From assembly GCA_022316685.1 (NCBI GenBank), contig JAKJHU010001529.1, positions 1-64,000 of the forward strand: a stretch of 64,000 bases of DNA. The letters are read 5' to 3'. The DNA is from Progne subis subis. Its lineage: Eukaryota; Chordata; Aves; Passeriformes; Hirundinidae. The position numbers and the translations under genes are program-made. This document shows positions 35,240-45,369 of this stretch, piece by piece. Position 1 is the first letter of the stretch, and the number at the start of each line of letters is the position of its first letter. Below the pieces are notes generated by a model. That model saw only the letters and a program-made list of their open reading frames with translations, was not told the DNA's origin and did not search any database.

Positions 35240-35765
35240 TGTTGGGGACATTGAAGCCAGAAAGCCCTATAAACATGACTGCGTAGATTCTGAGAATGTG
35301 AAACCTGTGAGATAGAATTGAAAGTATGTTTTGATGTTTGAGATGTCCTAGCTACTGGATGTCTGGGAAAACAGTTCTGTGACCAGCTGGAGGTCACCTG
35401 CAGCCAGACCCAGAGGTCAAATGGAATGTTCTGTCTCAGCCCCCAATGTATGGTTCATCCCACACCTGTAACCCTCCCCTGAAGTATCAGGTATCTGTAA
35501 CCCCATTGGCACAAGTCCTGTTCCAGCCCACCTTGAGACCCCTTGTCAGGGGGCTGCGAGAGTGGGTTGGTCTCTTTGCTCTTTGCTCTTTGCTCCTTGC
35601 CTAGCACCCTTCCCCGAGGAATTTCTTCTCCCTACCTCTCCCTTCCCCCACCTTCCTAGGCCTTGCCACGAGCTGCAGCCTGGCAGCTCAGAGCAAGGCC
35701 TCACATCCCTTACAATAAACCTCATCTTCTAAAACCCAACTTCAGAGATCTCTCATCTACATTCA
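35240..35765 (+). mobile_element. 5' LTR of the collapsed ERV
   Basis: Starts TGTTGGGGACATTGAAG. It carries an ATAAAC near 35714 (AATAAACCTC, polyadenylation) and ends near CTACATTCA. Nearly identical to 37152-37681. A possible degenerate tRNA-Lys-like primer site (CCTGCCCAAACGTGAC) is at 35806-35822. If that is right, the true LTR end would be about 35 bases further on and the 3' copy would be clipped. Confidence 0.85.
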
Positions 35766-35817
35766 TCTGCCTCCTGCGTTCCTGCCTCTGCCGTCGCATC
35801 TTGCATCCTGCCCAAAC

Positions 35818-36144
35818 GTGACAGGACCACAGCTTGACACACAAACCATGCAACGAGAAGGGCGAGGATGGAATGTGACAGCCACTTTAACAAATACAGG
35901 ACAGACAGAGAACTGTTTTGCCCTTGCAGCTGCCAGCCCTCTCAAACCTGAAGATCCACCACCACCTATCCCAGTTTTGGAAGGTCCACAGAAATGTTCT
36001 GATGACCTTCAACTGACAGACTGGCATGAAGTCACACGAGAAATTTGCAAAGAAGAAAGTCTAAATCCTCTAGCCATGCCTGTGTACTCAGCCAGCAAGC
36101 CAGAGGTCCCAGAACATGGACAGCTATCCCATCTCAGGACATGA
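35818..36144 (+). pseudogene. gag: Gag fragment (region before capsid)
   Basis: The open frame contains a proline-rich stretch (KPEDPPPPIPVLEG), then LTDWHEVTREICKEE and NPLAMPVYSASKPE. This layout resembles the segment just before the capsid in beta-type gag. The frame ends at 36142, where it shifts relative to the capsid frame that begins near 36140. Confidence 0.6.
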
Positions 36145-36614
36145 AAGAATTGCGAAAAGTGATAAAGGACAGTGGCGTCTGCTCTCCATATTTTAAACAA
36201 CTGTTAAAAAATACCCTAGAAAGGACACATCAAACCCTAAAACGCATTTTAAGTCAAGTGAAAAGAGGGAAAGCCCAAGCTACACCTCAAAAGAGATTGA
36301 AGAAAGCTCAGTATGTTTACAATTTTCTGAACAGCTCTGCAAAAGAGACTGATCCCCAAATTTACAGACATTTCTTAAACAATAAAAAGGTAAAACTGAA
36401 AGAACACCCCTCAGTTTCAATGAAAAATTTAGACTCAAGACAGTTAGAAAGACCATATAACCCTATAGCATGGGGGAAAAGGTTTACATGTGCCTACACA
36501 GGACTCAAGTGTGTCCCAGCAAAGAACATGAAACCGTACCATGCATCGAAGCCCGCTGACACGCCCACATCAGCCAGTACTGCTGCAAACCAAGAAGCAA
36601 GCACCCAGACCTGA
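36138..36614 (+). pseudogene. In-frame capsid-integrase fusion remnant
   Basis: In one uninterrupted frame, a capsid N-terminal segment (MKELRKVIKDSGVCSPYFKQ) passes at about 36210 into the end of an integrase. The integrase part contains ERTHQTLKRIL (the helix just after the catalytic glutamate, here in its usual ERTHQTLK context), YVYNFLN, NPIAWGKRFTCAYTG and CVPAKNMKPYH in the C-terminal domain. All of the coding between capsid and late integrase is deleted. The upstream ATG at 36045 lies in non-homologous sequence in this frame; I place the fusion start at about 36138. Confidence 0.75.
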
Positions 36615-36864
36615 GCTGCGCAGAATCACCAGGAGAAAATGATCTGCCAAGAACAGCCCAAGAAAAGACTGGAGTTTTATCGTTTGCATGTTACTTTTGT
36701 TCTTTTGGTTTAGTTTTTGTAGTGAAGCTTTACCTAAGACAACCAAAGATGAATGCCTGAGTTGCTTTAGCCAAGTCTGCAGGCTCTGATACCATCTGTC
36801 TATCTGACAGAAGCCCTGAAAAACCTGTTTAGTTGGAATTCCTTTTCCAAAAGATTTTTAAGGT

Positions 36865-37182
36865 TTGTGCTGCATGAATTTATCCTATCACTCTGTTTCC
36901 ATTCATAAACAATTACAAGAATTGAGAGATTTAGCTAGCCAAATTACAATAGATGACCCGTCTTGGCTGGACAATTTGTTTGATGGTTTGAGCTTTGCAC
37001 CTTGGCTAAAGGAACTTTGTAAGATAGGCTTGATCATTCTAATAGTAGCAATTGTAGTTTTAGTAGCTGTTCCATGCATACTTCAGTGTGTGAAAAAGGT
37101 AATGAGTAAGACAGTGTCTAGCGTTTTAGTTGTTAATAAGAACAGGGGAGATGTTGGGGAGGATGAAGCCAGAAAGCCCTAA
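36865..37182 (+). pseudogene. env: Env transmembrane-subunit end
   Basis: Starts just at the double cysteine that closes a CX6CC-like motif (MCCMNLS). A heptad-type helix follows (SIHKQLQELRDLASQI), then a tryptophan-containing membrane-proximal segment (PSWLDNLFDGL, APWLKELCK), a membrane span (IGLIILIVAIVVLVAV) and a short cytoplasmic tail. The last part of the frame runs into the 3' LTR. The surface subunit and fusion peptide are missing. Confidence 0.75.
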
Positions 37183-37681
37183 AAATATGATTGCCTATAT
37201 TCTGAGAATGTGAAAACTGTAAGTGAGATAGAATTGAAAGTATGTTTTGATGTTTGAGATGTCCTAGCTACTAGATGTCTGGGAAAACAGTTCTGTGACC
37301 AGCTGGAGGTCACCTGCAGCCAGACCCAGAGGTCAAATGGAATGTTCTGTCTCAGCCCCCAATGTATGGTTCATCCCACACCTGTAACCCTCCCCTGAAG
37401 TATCAGGTATCTGTAACCCCATTGGCACAAGTCCTGTTCCAGCCCACCTTGAGACCCCTTGTCAGGGGGCTGCGAGAGTGGGTTGGTCTCTTTGCTCTTT
37501 GCTCTTTGCTCCTTGCCTAGCACCCTTCCCTGAGGAATTTCCTCTCCCTACCTCTCCCTTCCCCCACCTTCCTAGGCCTTGCCACGAGCTGCAGCCTGGC
37601 AGCTCAGAGCAAGGCCTCACATCCCTTACAATAAACCTCATCTTCTAAAACCCAACTTCAGAGATCTCTCATCTACATTCA
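37152..37681 (+). mobile_element. 3' LTR of the collapsed ERV
   Basis: Preceded by the purine-rich AACAGGGGAGA. The body is colinear with 35240-35765, with few differences (for example the extra GTAA near 37220 and CGAGG against TGAGG near 37532). After 37681 the sequence departs from the 5' copy. Confidence 0.9.
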
Positions 37682-37859
37682 TCCACACCGTCCTGGAGTC
37701 CACAGCAGAGGAGCAATTTCTACAATGGCCCAGCTTACTCGCCGCTGGCAGCAGAGAAACAAAGCCTGCGGCTTCATAACAACTTCAAGCCAAGCCGCCC
37801 TCGACGAGACCAAGGGGTGGAAAAAAAGGAACATCTACCGGCTTCCCCCATCAGCACAG

Positions 37860-38241
37860 TGTGATTGGGACACACAAAGCAATCACACGGAGACGAGAGA
37901 TTTCGCAGGGCAGAGCTGTTCCTCTGAGAGAGCCCAAGGCTGAGCAGAGGCCGAGAGCCCCTCTGCCTGTTTATTTCTTACTTTTTATACATTTGTGGGT
38001 CTGACTGTGGATTGGCTTCTGGAGTTTTCACCTCCCAGCCGACCAGCTGCCAGTTACAATTGTTTTCAGGTTAGAAATATGCAAACAAAGGACAGAGAAT
38101 GAAAAACAAAGGTTTTGTTTATGTTACATGTGTGAGAAAAAGGTAGAAACTGCTCCTAATATTGTGCAGTAGCTAAAAAGTCTGACTCCATTTTATGAAC
38201 AATCAAAAGGCTTTAAAAAACTCAGAAAAACCAGGGTGACA
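37860..38241 (-). mobile_element. Solo LTR (same family as 52296-52666)
   Basis: On the minus strand it begins TGTCACCCTGGTTTTTC and carries TATAAAAAGTAAGAAATAAA, where a TATA box and an AATAAA signal sit close together. It ends with CACA. It is similar throughout to 52296-52666. No convincing target duplication is seen (GCACAG on one side, GGTGCA on the other). Confidence 0.85.
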
Positions 38242-39144
38242 GGTGCAGCTCTGCATTTCTTCAACCCTGGAGCCCGGGGCCTGCGTGTGCCTCCTGCAAG
38301 CCTAAAGGGATTCAACCCTTTCCTAGCAACATGAAGATTCTAAAGCACAACCCTTCCTTGAGAGAGAGAAGAAAGAAAACAAAGGGTACGTAGAACAGAC
38401 ACTGCATGAAGTCAGTGGATTAGAAGTGAAAGAACTGATTATATTATTGGAATAGGATTGAAGAAGTGAACATTTTTAACCGGACTTTTCTGGGGTAAAC
38501 TATAGAGAAATGGACTGTTCTTTGTGGCATCTTAAGTGTTGTTAGGGAGAATGCTAATTCTGATCAAAACTGAGGACTGATATTATTGAGATTTAATTGA
38601 GAACTTTAAAGTCCCTGCTCCTGGGTCTCAGCCTTTGAAACAAAGATGATTCTAGACTAGAAGAAGTATTCATAGACAGTACCCAAGATACTGGCTTAGA
38701 GGCTTTGCTAATAGAACATCAGCCTGCAAAGACTCCGGGCGGTGGCAGATATGCGCCAATAAGAGTCACTAGACTATTGTGTCTTGTAGCAAACCTCTCT
38801 ATAAAACTCCAGAAAGACTCTTCTCCTAAAGTAATGAATGATTATGTTTAAATAGTGAAACTGTCTGAAAATCACAAGTTGTGCCTTTCTATGTTGTTTA
38901 ATAAAAAAGTTAATAGTTTCTAGGGGAGGGAAGAGTGTTTCAAAGTTCCATTCTGTTTTAGTTTAAATTTTCTTTTTCTCAGCCTATTTTCCATCCTTTT
39001 AATGTGTGTTAATAAAACTAATTTGCTCATTTTTAAGCTTGAGCCTGCTGTGCTTTTTCTCCTAATCTCTTCCTCCCACAGAAAAAGAATAAATACTAAA
39101 ACCACTTGCTGCCTCCACTGAGGCGTAGCGACCTGGTTCAGGAA
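38242..39144. other. Unrecognised stretch between LTRs
   Basis: AT-rich sequence without a recognisable domain on either strand. It may be decayed retroviral interior (its neighbours on both sides are LTRs on the minus strand), but no motif supports this. Confidence 0.3.
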
Positions 39145-39399
39145 TGACACGGCAGCTACACCCAGGCTGCTCGGGCCACCAGCTCACAGACACCAATGTG
39201 GTGGACAGCAAATGGCATTTATTAACTGGTTACATGGGGTTATAAAACTTCTGTTTACTACATCACTTCCGTCTGCTTACGTTACAAGTTAGGTGTTGCT
39301 TACCTTATCAAGGACACTAACCAACTAAGTATTGAGGGAGGGGTTCTGTCTGCCCGTACAACGCGATATCTTCCGACCGCCTGTCCCTAATCTCCCACA
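39145..39399 (-). mobile_element. Short LTR after env (3' LTR, minus strand)
   Basis: On the minus strand a run of purines (GGGGGGGCGGAAA, 39400-39413) precedes TGTGGGAGATTAGGG at 39399, an ordinary polypurine tract/LTR junction. TTTTATAACC and AATAAA follow at about 39215-39240. The far end near 39145 (TGTCA) is uncertain; it could be near 39197. It does not match the LTR at 41539-42214, although both flank the same env piece. Confidence 0.65.
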
Positions 39400-39499
39400 T
39401 TTCCGCCCCCCCATGACTAAGTAAAAAACCTATAAAATATAAATGTTACAAAAATGCAAAAGCTGTTAAAGTTAGTATAATAGGATACAAAAGTGATAT

Positions 39500-41000
39500 A
39501 ACATGTTAGTAATAAGCGCACTTCACGGTAATTGCAGGCGTTTGACAAAAAGGATGTCGACTTTCTCTAAACGGCTTCTAACAAACTACACTAACTTGTT
39601 CGAAATGCAAGGCCCAAAAATCAATACCAAGAGTATCATGGTGAGAGGGCCTATTAGGGTGGTGTTGAGGGTTAAGTTTTCCTGTAGAATTTTCCCCCCC
39701 CATGAGTTGCTAGGAGACTTAAGTAGTGATAGTTAAGCGGTGCTTAACCTGACAAAGGAAGTTGATCACTTGGTTTTGGGGGAGGGAGGAGGCTCCCGGG
39801 AGAGCTGAGGTGTGGGCTCACGGCTCACAGTCTTCCAGGGAGCACAGATCGGGCGACTGCTGGCTGCCTGGAGTCCACGGTTAACGGAGGAGTCTGGTCC
39901 TGGGAATTGTACCATCTGTTGGAGCGCCCAGGAATTCGGAGTTTCTTCGCTGTCCTGCTGGATTTTGGGTCAGCCCGGGGTCCAGCCACTGCGGCTTCTC
40001 TGGCACTGCCCACTCCATCTGCCAGGGCACCCCCCTGCCTGCTGAGGACAGTCCATCACGCCCGGCTTCCAGCCATCAGCACCGGAGTTTCCACCGTTTG
40101 CCCCTCAGGGTCCTTGGTTCTGTTTTACTGTTATTATAATTGCTGTTGTTGTTTGTCTGTCCTGTTATATTTACTAGTAAAGGACTGTTATTCCTTTTCC
40201 TCATAGCTCTGACCAAAAAGTTGTTTTTTTTTTAATCTTCCAAATTATAATAACACGGAGGGAAGGATTTGAATTCCTCATTTCCTGGAGAGGTCTGCCT
40301 CACCTTAGCAGACACCTGTCTTTTTTCAAACCAAAACAGGTGGAAACAAGGGTGGCTAGCCATGGGGACTGATTGAACCATGACTCAAACCATCCTTGCT
40401 GGGCCTCTCTCTCTCTCTTTCTCTGGGCCAGTCTTTCTCTCAGTTCGGCCATGGAGTCTCGCACAACTCCGGTATGGTCTGCATAAAAACAGCATTCCTC
40501 TCTCAAGGCGGCACACAGGCCTCCTTGCTGCATGAGCAAGAGGTCCAGTCCTCGCCTGTTCTGCAGGACGACTTCTGAAAGCGAGGAGATAGATTCCTCC
40601 AGAGAGGAGATGGATTTTTCAATTCTGAACAAGTCCTCGTCAATTGTCATTTGCAGCTGAGAAAGTCCTTGATGTTGGGTCACGAGAGCTGAAAACCTGT
40701 GGCTGTCCTAGGCCAAGGAGCATTGCAATGGTTATACCTGTTATTACTTCTCTTTGCGGAGCTGGATGGTTTCTTCTAAAGAGTGATACATTTCCTCTTC
40801 TTGGTGATACAGGACTCTAGGAACAATCAGAACTTGGACACAAAAGTCAGCAAGGTTATTGAATTTGCTAAGGTACACACAGGGGGTTATTCCAGATTGT
40901 TGACAAACCCACATTGCTGGTACGAATGGGACTGCCCACTTATCAGTCTTTTGGCTAGGTTGGATGAACTCAGCACAAATGTTTCCCATCTGCTTTGCTA
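39500..41000 (-). pseudogene. env: Gammaretrovirus-like env, split by an LTR
   Basis: On the minus strand, from about 41000 down: the end of the surface subunit (WVCQQSGITPCVYLSKFNN, then LIVPRVLYH) at 40744-40989; the cleavage/fusion region, shifted near 40740; and the transmembrane subunit at 40300-40683. That subunit has the conserved [16 protein letters not shown] helix, the CAALREECC cysteine motif and [15 protein letters not shown] before the membrane. The membrane span itself is cut at 40338. Its remaining part and the cytoplasmic tail are found past the inserted LTR, at about 39500-39657 (PLTMILLVLIFGPC). The N-terminal part of the surface subunit is missing. In function this would be a membrane fusion glycoprotein; frameshifts and the insertion make it inactive. 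Confidence 0.88.
39663..40338. mobile_element. Solo LTR nested inside env, 5-bp duplication GGTGG
   Basis: A 676-bp LTR-like block runs from TGTTGAGGGTTAAG to ACCAAAACA, flanked by GGTGG at 39658-39662 and at 40339-40343. Both flanks are env coding sequence that would be adjacent without it. A five-base duplication suggests an ERVL-type element, but five is also seen in others. Orientation is uncertain: an AGTAAA near 40178 favours plus. Confidence 0.85.
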
Positions 41001-41538
41001 AGGTTACATTGCCAAAGCACTTGCCTCGGCCTGTGACTTGACTCAGGGTAATTTCCCTCCGGGAGGTGTCCCACGGTTGGGTCTGTGCCTATGAGCCATT
41101 GCAGGCTTTTTATCTTCCTCCAGTGTGTGAGAGGAGTTCCTTCTTTTTCTGACTTCCCTTCAACCCAAGTAGAAACATTGTTATTACTGATTTTATATAC
41201 TGTTACTTTCTCTTTGTTGCAGCCGGAGCCAGAGTCCCAGTCCCCTGAGCTGGAGTCCGATTCAGAGCCGGAAGTCGACTGACCGGCTGCTTCCGGGCTC
41301 TGGACCCTTTTGGTCGGGCTCCGACCCTGCCCCTTTCCCTCAGGGCTGAGCTGCCACTTTCTTCCCCCCTTTAAACTGTGTACCTTAAAAGAATCTTTTT
41401 GGCAAAGGTTAGCTTTAATTCCCCCTTTGAGCTCTCCCCTCTTCTGCTCGCGCTCGTCCGCGTTATCAAACAAACTGTCTTTGTTTTTGTTGGCAGCAAG
41501 CACATTGTGTGGTGCTGCCCACTCCCAGGGACGCCAGT
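41000..41538 (-). pseudogene. Surface-subunit and leader remnant of minus-strand ERV
   Basis: A single minus-strand frame (41503-40970) joins a lysine/glutamate-rich stretch of unknown identity, adjacent to the LTR, to an env-like stretch (YKISNNNVSTWVEG, LQWLIGTDPTVG). The join implies that gag and pol were deleted between the 5' LTR and env. The first 90 or so residues do not match anything I recognise. A TGGCGTCCCTGGGAG segment right after the LTR is at the primer-site position, but I cannot assign its tRNA. Confidence 0.55.
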
Positions 41539-42214
41539 TGTTGCTGTGCCCACTCAGGGACAGCAGTTGTTGGGGGGCTGCTTGCCGGGAGCTTAAATTC
41601 CCCGCATTCAGGTGGTTTTAGAGTCTTTTTTGCCCTCTGCAAAGCTCTGTGCCAAACGCAGGAAAAGACAGAGTCTTCAAGGTTGCATGCTTCGTGTTTA
41701 TTAGTTCTTATCTTACAATTTTCTCAGTGTCCTGCAAGATGTTTGCCACGGCTCGGACATCTGGTGACTCCTCCCGTCCCAGGGTTGTCCTTATCTTTTA
41801 CACTAATTGCTACGTATTCGATATTTACTATTTCTTACCAATGTCTATCACTATTACTAAAAAGGTCATCTTTACTCTGACCCAATCCTCACAAACTACT
41901 TTGTGCCAACATCACTGCAGAAATGGAGTGAGGGAAGAAGAAAGAAGAAGAAGGAGACAACGCCCCAAATTCTCCATCTTGTCCCCATTCACTTCAATAC
42001 AAGAAACCAAACCACTGTTTTTTCACCCTGTGATATACTAAACTACTATTTTTCACACTCTTGTGGCCTGCAATGCTTCCTGCAGTGCAAGAAGCCTCTC
42101 CCATGGACTGAAATCAAATCCAGTGTCTCTCTGAGCTCTGGGCTGTGGTCCCAGACCCCCTGCCCAGGTCTCTGACCCTCCAGGGCAACCAAAGGAATGT
42201 CCTGGACTCCAACA
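41539..42214 (-). mobile_element. LTR, 5' side of the minus-strand env element
   Basis: 676 bp, the same family as the solo LTR at 33833-34502: TGTTGGAGTCCAGG on the minus strand at 42214, TAATAAACACG near 41700, and CAACA at the end. The flank after 42214 is TCACCTCAG. Confidence 0.88.
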
Positions 42215-43102
42215 TCACCTCAGTCAGTAGGCAAGATGGTGTAGGTTTTGGACCACGAATATTGTACATGTCAGACGATACTTTGTCTTCTCAATATATA
42301 CCTTCCAGGTGCTTCCGACTTGGACGGAGTCTTTCCAGATGTGAATCAAATATCACAAACACTGTTTTGCTCTCCCTCCTTTCTACGGAACACTTGATCT
42401 TTGTTGGTGTGAATGAATTGAACTAGCGATGCATCCTAAAGAATTTTGATGTTCCGTTGGTGCAAACTATGATTTCAGTAGATTTTGCCTTCCTATGGAA
42501 GAAGGGATTCAATTTAGAATTAAAATGTCCATAAATAAGGTGTTTCAAAAAGTGATGTATTTTATGGCTAAATAGATTGCAATAATGTTTTTGTACCTCT
42601 AGAAAAATACTTGCATATTCTGGAAAATTCCTATATCCTGGGCAAATGATAGAGGAATATGATGAAGGATATGGAAAATCTGGATTAAAATCAGAATTTT
42701 AAAAAGTAAGTAAGGAAGACCCATTAGAAAGCATGCATGCTTTTTTTCTTTACTTCTGCAGCAAACTGGCATGCCTTTTAAACTGTGATGTGATTATACA
42801 GGATGAACAGAGTATTTGTATAATCTTTTTTGACAAATACAAAAATATGATTTCAAATTCTTCAAGTCAAATTAAATAGCTCGCTATTAGGGGGACTGAA
42901 TTGCATTGCATTTAAAAATAGTTCACAGGCTTCTTGTACTCATTTTGTGACAATGAAATGTTTGGGTTTTGTTTTTTGTTTTTTTTTTTTTTTTTTTTTT
43001 AATGAACATTTTTACTTGGTACAAACAAGTGTTTGAGGGCTTTGTTGATTTTTTTAACATTTACTTATTTGTTGGTTTTGGGTTTTTTTCCTCTCTTTTC
43101 AG
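42215..43102. other. Probable intron upstream of the NUDT7-like exon
   Basis: AT-rich, with a 30-base T run at 42970-43001. It ends in a strong pyrimidine tract and TTTTCAG immediately before the exon at 43103. No earlier NUDT7 exon is recognised here or elsewhere in the window. Confidence 0.5.
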
Positions 43103-43485
43103 ATGAATAACTTGGTGCCACCAGTTGTAGGATTTATAGAGGACACATTCCAGGTCACTCCTAATCCAGATGAAGTGAGCGAGGTTTTGTTGTGCCTTTG
43201 GAGTACTTTGTCAAGCCCTTAAATTACAAGACCTTCTCTTACCAAACCTCCTCAGGTTATTTAACTCGGATACGCTGCTTCACATACGATGATCAGGAAC
43301 GTAAAAGGTCATTCACGATATGGGGACTGACTGCACACTTTGCTGTATTCCTTGCTCTTGTAATTTTTGGAGAGAGACCTACCTTTGAAGTGGATTATGA
43401 TCTTGACAACTTAATTTCATCCCCCGAGAATAACTTCATTAATTTGTATGCATCTATATATGAAAGGAAGAAGAGTAACCTGTGA
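43103..43485 (+). pseudogene. NUDT7: NUDT7-like Nudix hydrolase, terminal exon, frameshifted
   Basis: NUDT7 is the peroxisomal coenzyme A diphosphatase. After a good acceptor (TTTTCAG at 43096-43102) the exon reads LVPPVVGFIEDTFQ and TPNPDEVSEV, then in a shifted frame PLEYFVKP, DDQERKRSFTIWGLTAHFAV and FGERPTFEVDYDLDNLI. The stop is at 43483-43485, after SNL. The C-terminal SNL is a weak variant of the peroxisomal SKL signal. The break is one base missing from a T run at about 43187-43190 (GTTTTG), a homopolymer, so an assembly error is possible. The Nudix box itself, in earlier exons, is not in the window. The retained acceptor argues against a processed copy. Call: a partial gene or pseudogene. 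Confidence 0.82.
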
Positions 43486-43639
43486 TAACTTGGTCTGGCA
43501 ATTCATTTCTTTTGAAAGAGGAAAAAGGAGGTTTGTTTATTTCATTTGTACCCCATTTTTTGAAAGCTACACTTGAATTTCTTCTGAATTGGGAACTTCA
43601 AGTTGACAGTCCCTAGCTGGATTAATACAATTTTCATTC

Positions 43640-43966
43640 TCTTTTAAGACCTGTGAGAAGCACACCTTGTGGCTCTGCTCAACTCCCTGACAGGAGGGGA
43701 TGGCCAGGGAGGTCAGGCTCTGCTCCCAGGGAACAGCCACAGGCTGGGAGGACATGCTAGAGCTGCAGCAGGGGAGGTTCAGGTTGGACATCAGGAGGAA
43801 TTTCTTCACAAAAGGGTAATTAGACCTTAGATTAGAGTGGACTGACCAGGCAGGTGGTGGAATCCCCACCCCTGGAGGTGTCCAGGGAATGACTGGACGT
43901 GGCACTCAGAGCTCCGGTCTGGGTGGCAAGTTGGGGATCAAGCATGGGTTGGGCTTGGTGGTCTCA
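43640..43966 (+). mobile_element. CR1 3'-end fragment
   Basis: Typical CR1 tail text: CAGGTTGGACATCAGGAGG, AATTTCTTCACAAAAGG, GGTGGTGGAATCCCCACCCC and GGGTTGGGCTTGGTGG. It is interrupted at 43966 by the LTR of the next ERV, before the terminal repeats. Confidence 0.88.
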
Positions 43967-44562
43967 TGAGTCATTGAAAACCGATATAGTCACGGACAAA
44001 GACCCTCTAACTAGTTAAAGTTAGAAAGTGGTATGTTTATTCACCGGCGGGCGGCACGGAAGTCATCTCCGAAAGACGTGGCCGCCCCGAACAAGGCTCT
44101 TTGCTCTCTATTTATTCTCCAAGATCTTACATACAATACATATGCATAACCCCAGCACCTCCCATCCCCGCTCTGTATTAAAATGAGGCTATTAGTCCTT
44201 CATGCGTGCGCAGTTCTTCTCTTGAATTGGGTTGGTGGTCTCGAATTGGGTCAGTGGTCTCAAAGGATGAAGTCAGGAGAGTCTTCATCAGGTCTCTGTG
44301 ACCCTCTGGCACTGTCCAAGGTCCCCTGCTTCGTGACTGATTGATACCAAGTCCAGGTGCTGGCCATTGTTCTTACTGGTTTCAATCTGTTCTTATGACA
44401 GTTCACTTACTCCACTTTTTCTATGAACAGCTCATAATATAACAGTTAGCTCTAGCTTGGGCGTCTAATAATCATTAACCTACCATTTACTAATCTAACT
44501 TACATCTTGATCAATATAAATTGCTTCTAACCCTTAGCTAAAATCTTAACTCTTTAAAGTCA
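43967..44562 (-). mobile_element. 3' LTR of the minus-strand ERV
   Basis: 596 bp, from TGAGTCATTGAAAACC to CTTTAAAGTCA on the plus strand. The minus strand has an AATAAAC signal near 44035. It retains 95 bases (about 44360-44455) that are missing from the 5' LTR. Confidence 0.93.
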
Positions 44563-45140
44563 TGTCTCATTTCTCCACTCCTTCTTCAAAGTTAGTAAAT
44601 TCTTTTACTAATATGTAAATTCTTCTTCATCTAGCAAAACTGTGGTAGGGGTCCTTTAAAACTGTACTATATGCTCTTAATATTAAAGCTGCTGGTTGCT
44701 TCAGCATTCTCCAATTCCAAAGAAATATTATAACAAACAAAATCAAACTTACACCAACTAAATTAAACAAAACAATAATCAAATAAACCAAGGTATTGAG
44801 CAAACCAATTGCAGCTGGTGACTACCCCAAAAGCACATCCCACCAATGATGGGATGGGCCTTCTACTAACTTTTAAATACTCTCCGTATAGTCTCTGTGT
44901 CATGATGCATTGCAATCAAAGATCTCTTTTTCTAATTTTTTTTTTTTTTTCTATAATCCATGGTGTTTCAATAATTGTGCAACTAAAATTAAGTTCATCT
45001 CTATAGGCACAGGCAATATTTCTTGAACAGTAGTCAAGCTTGCCTTTATATGTTGGTGGGATACAACATGTGCCTAATAGGAAAAATCACATTCTTCAAT
45101 TTTGACAAAGTTACAAATGCACAAGTTAAATTAAGTTTTC

Positions 45141-45326
45141 TTACACAGTTGCATTTGTAATTTTTAGCATCTGAATCAGAGACTTACAGGAGATAAAATC
45201 ATAAGCTTTCCCTTGGCACTTATATTTACCAGTCACACTGTAATGCAGTGGTGCTGCATTAGCTGTGGCTATAGCGATGGTCATAAATGCCACAATTTTC
45301 CAGGCTATACCTATTTGATTACCCAT
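45141..45326 (-). pseudogene. env: Env start remnant
   Basis: 61 codons beginning MGNQIGIAWKIVAFMTIAIA, which looks like a signal peptide, then a short cysteine-containing stretch. No more env is recognisable between here and the 3' LTR; 44563-45140 is AT-rich and non-coding. Confidence 0.5.
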
Positions 45327-45369
45327 TACAATTACAAGCTCTCCTATTTTTCAAAAAGTTGTTATATTA

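Larger units (their letters stand above)
35240..37681 (+). mobile_element. Collapsed beta/alpharetrovirus-like ERV with two LTRs
   Basis: LTR (35240-35765), short gag piece, gag-integrase fusion, env transmembrane piece, polypurine-like AACAGGGGAGA, LTR (37152-37681). The interior is only about 1.4 kb, so most of gag, the whole protease, RT and RNase H, and most of env are gone. The family is inferred from the capsid-start and integrase-end features and the transmembrane layout. No matching target duplication is visible, and the left end abuts the inverted-repeat arm. Confidence 0.85.
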
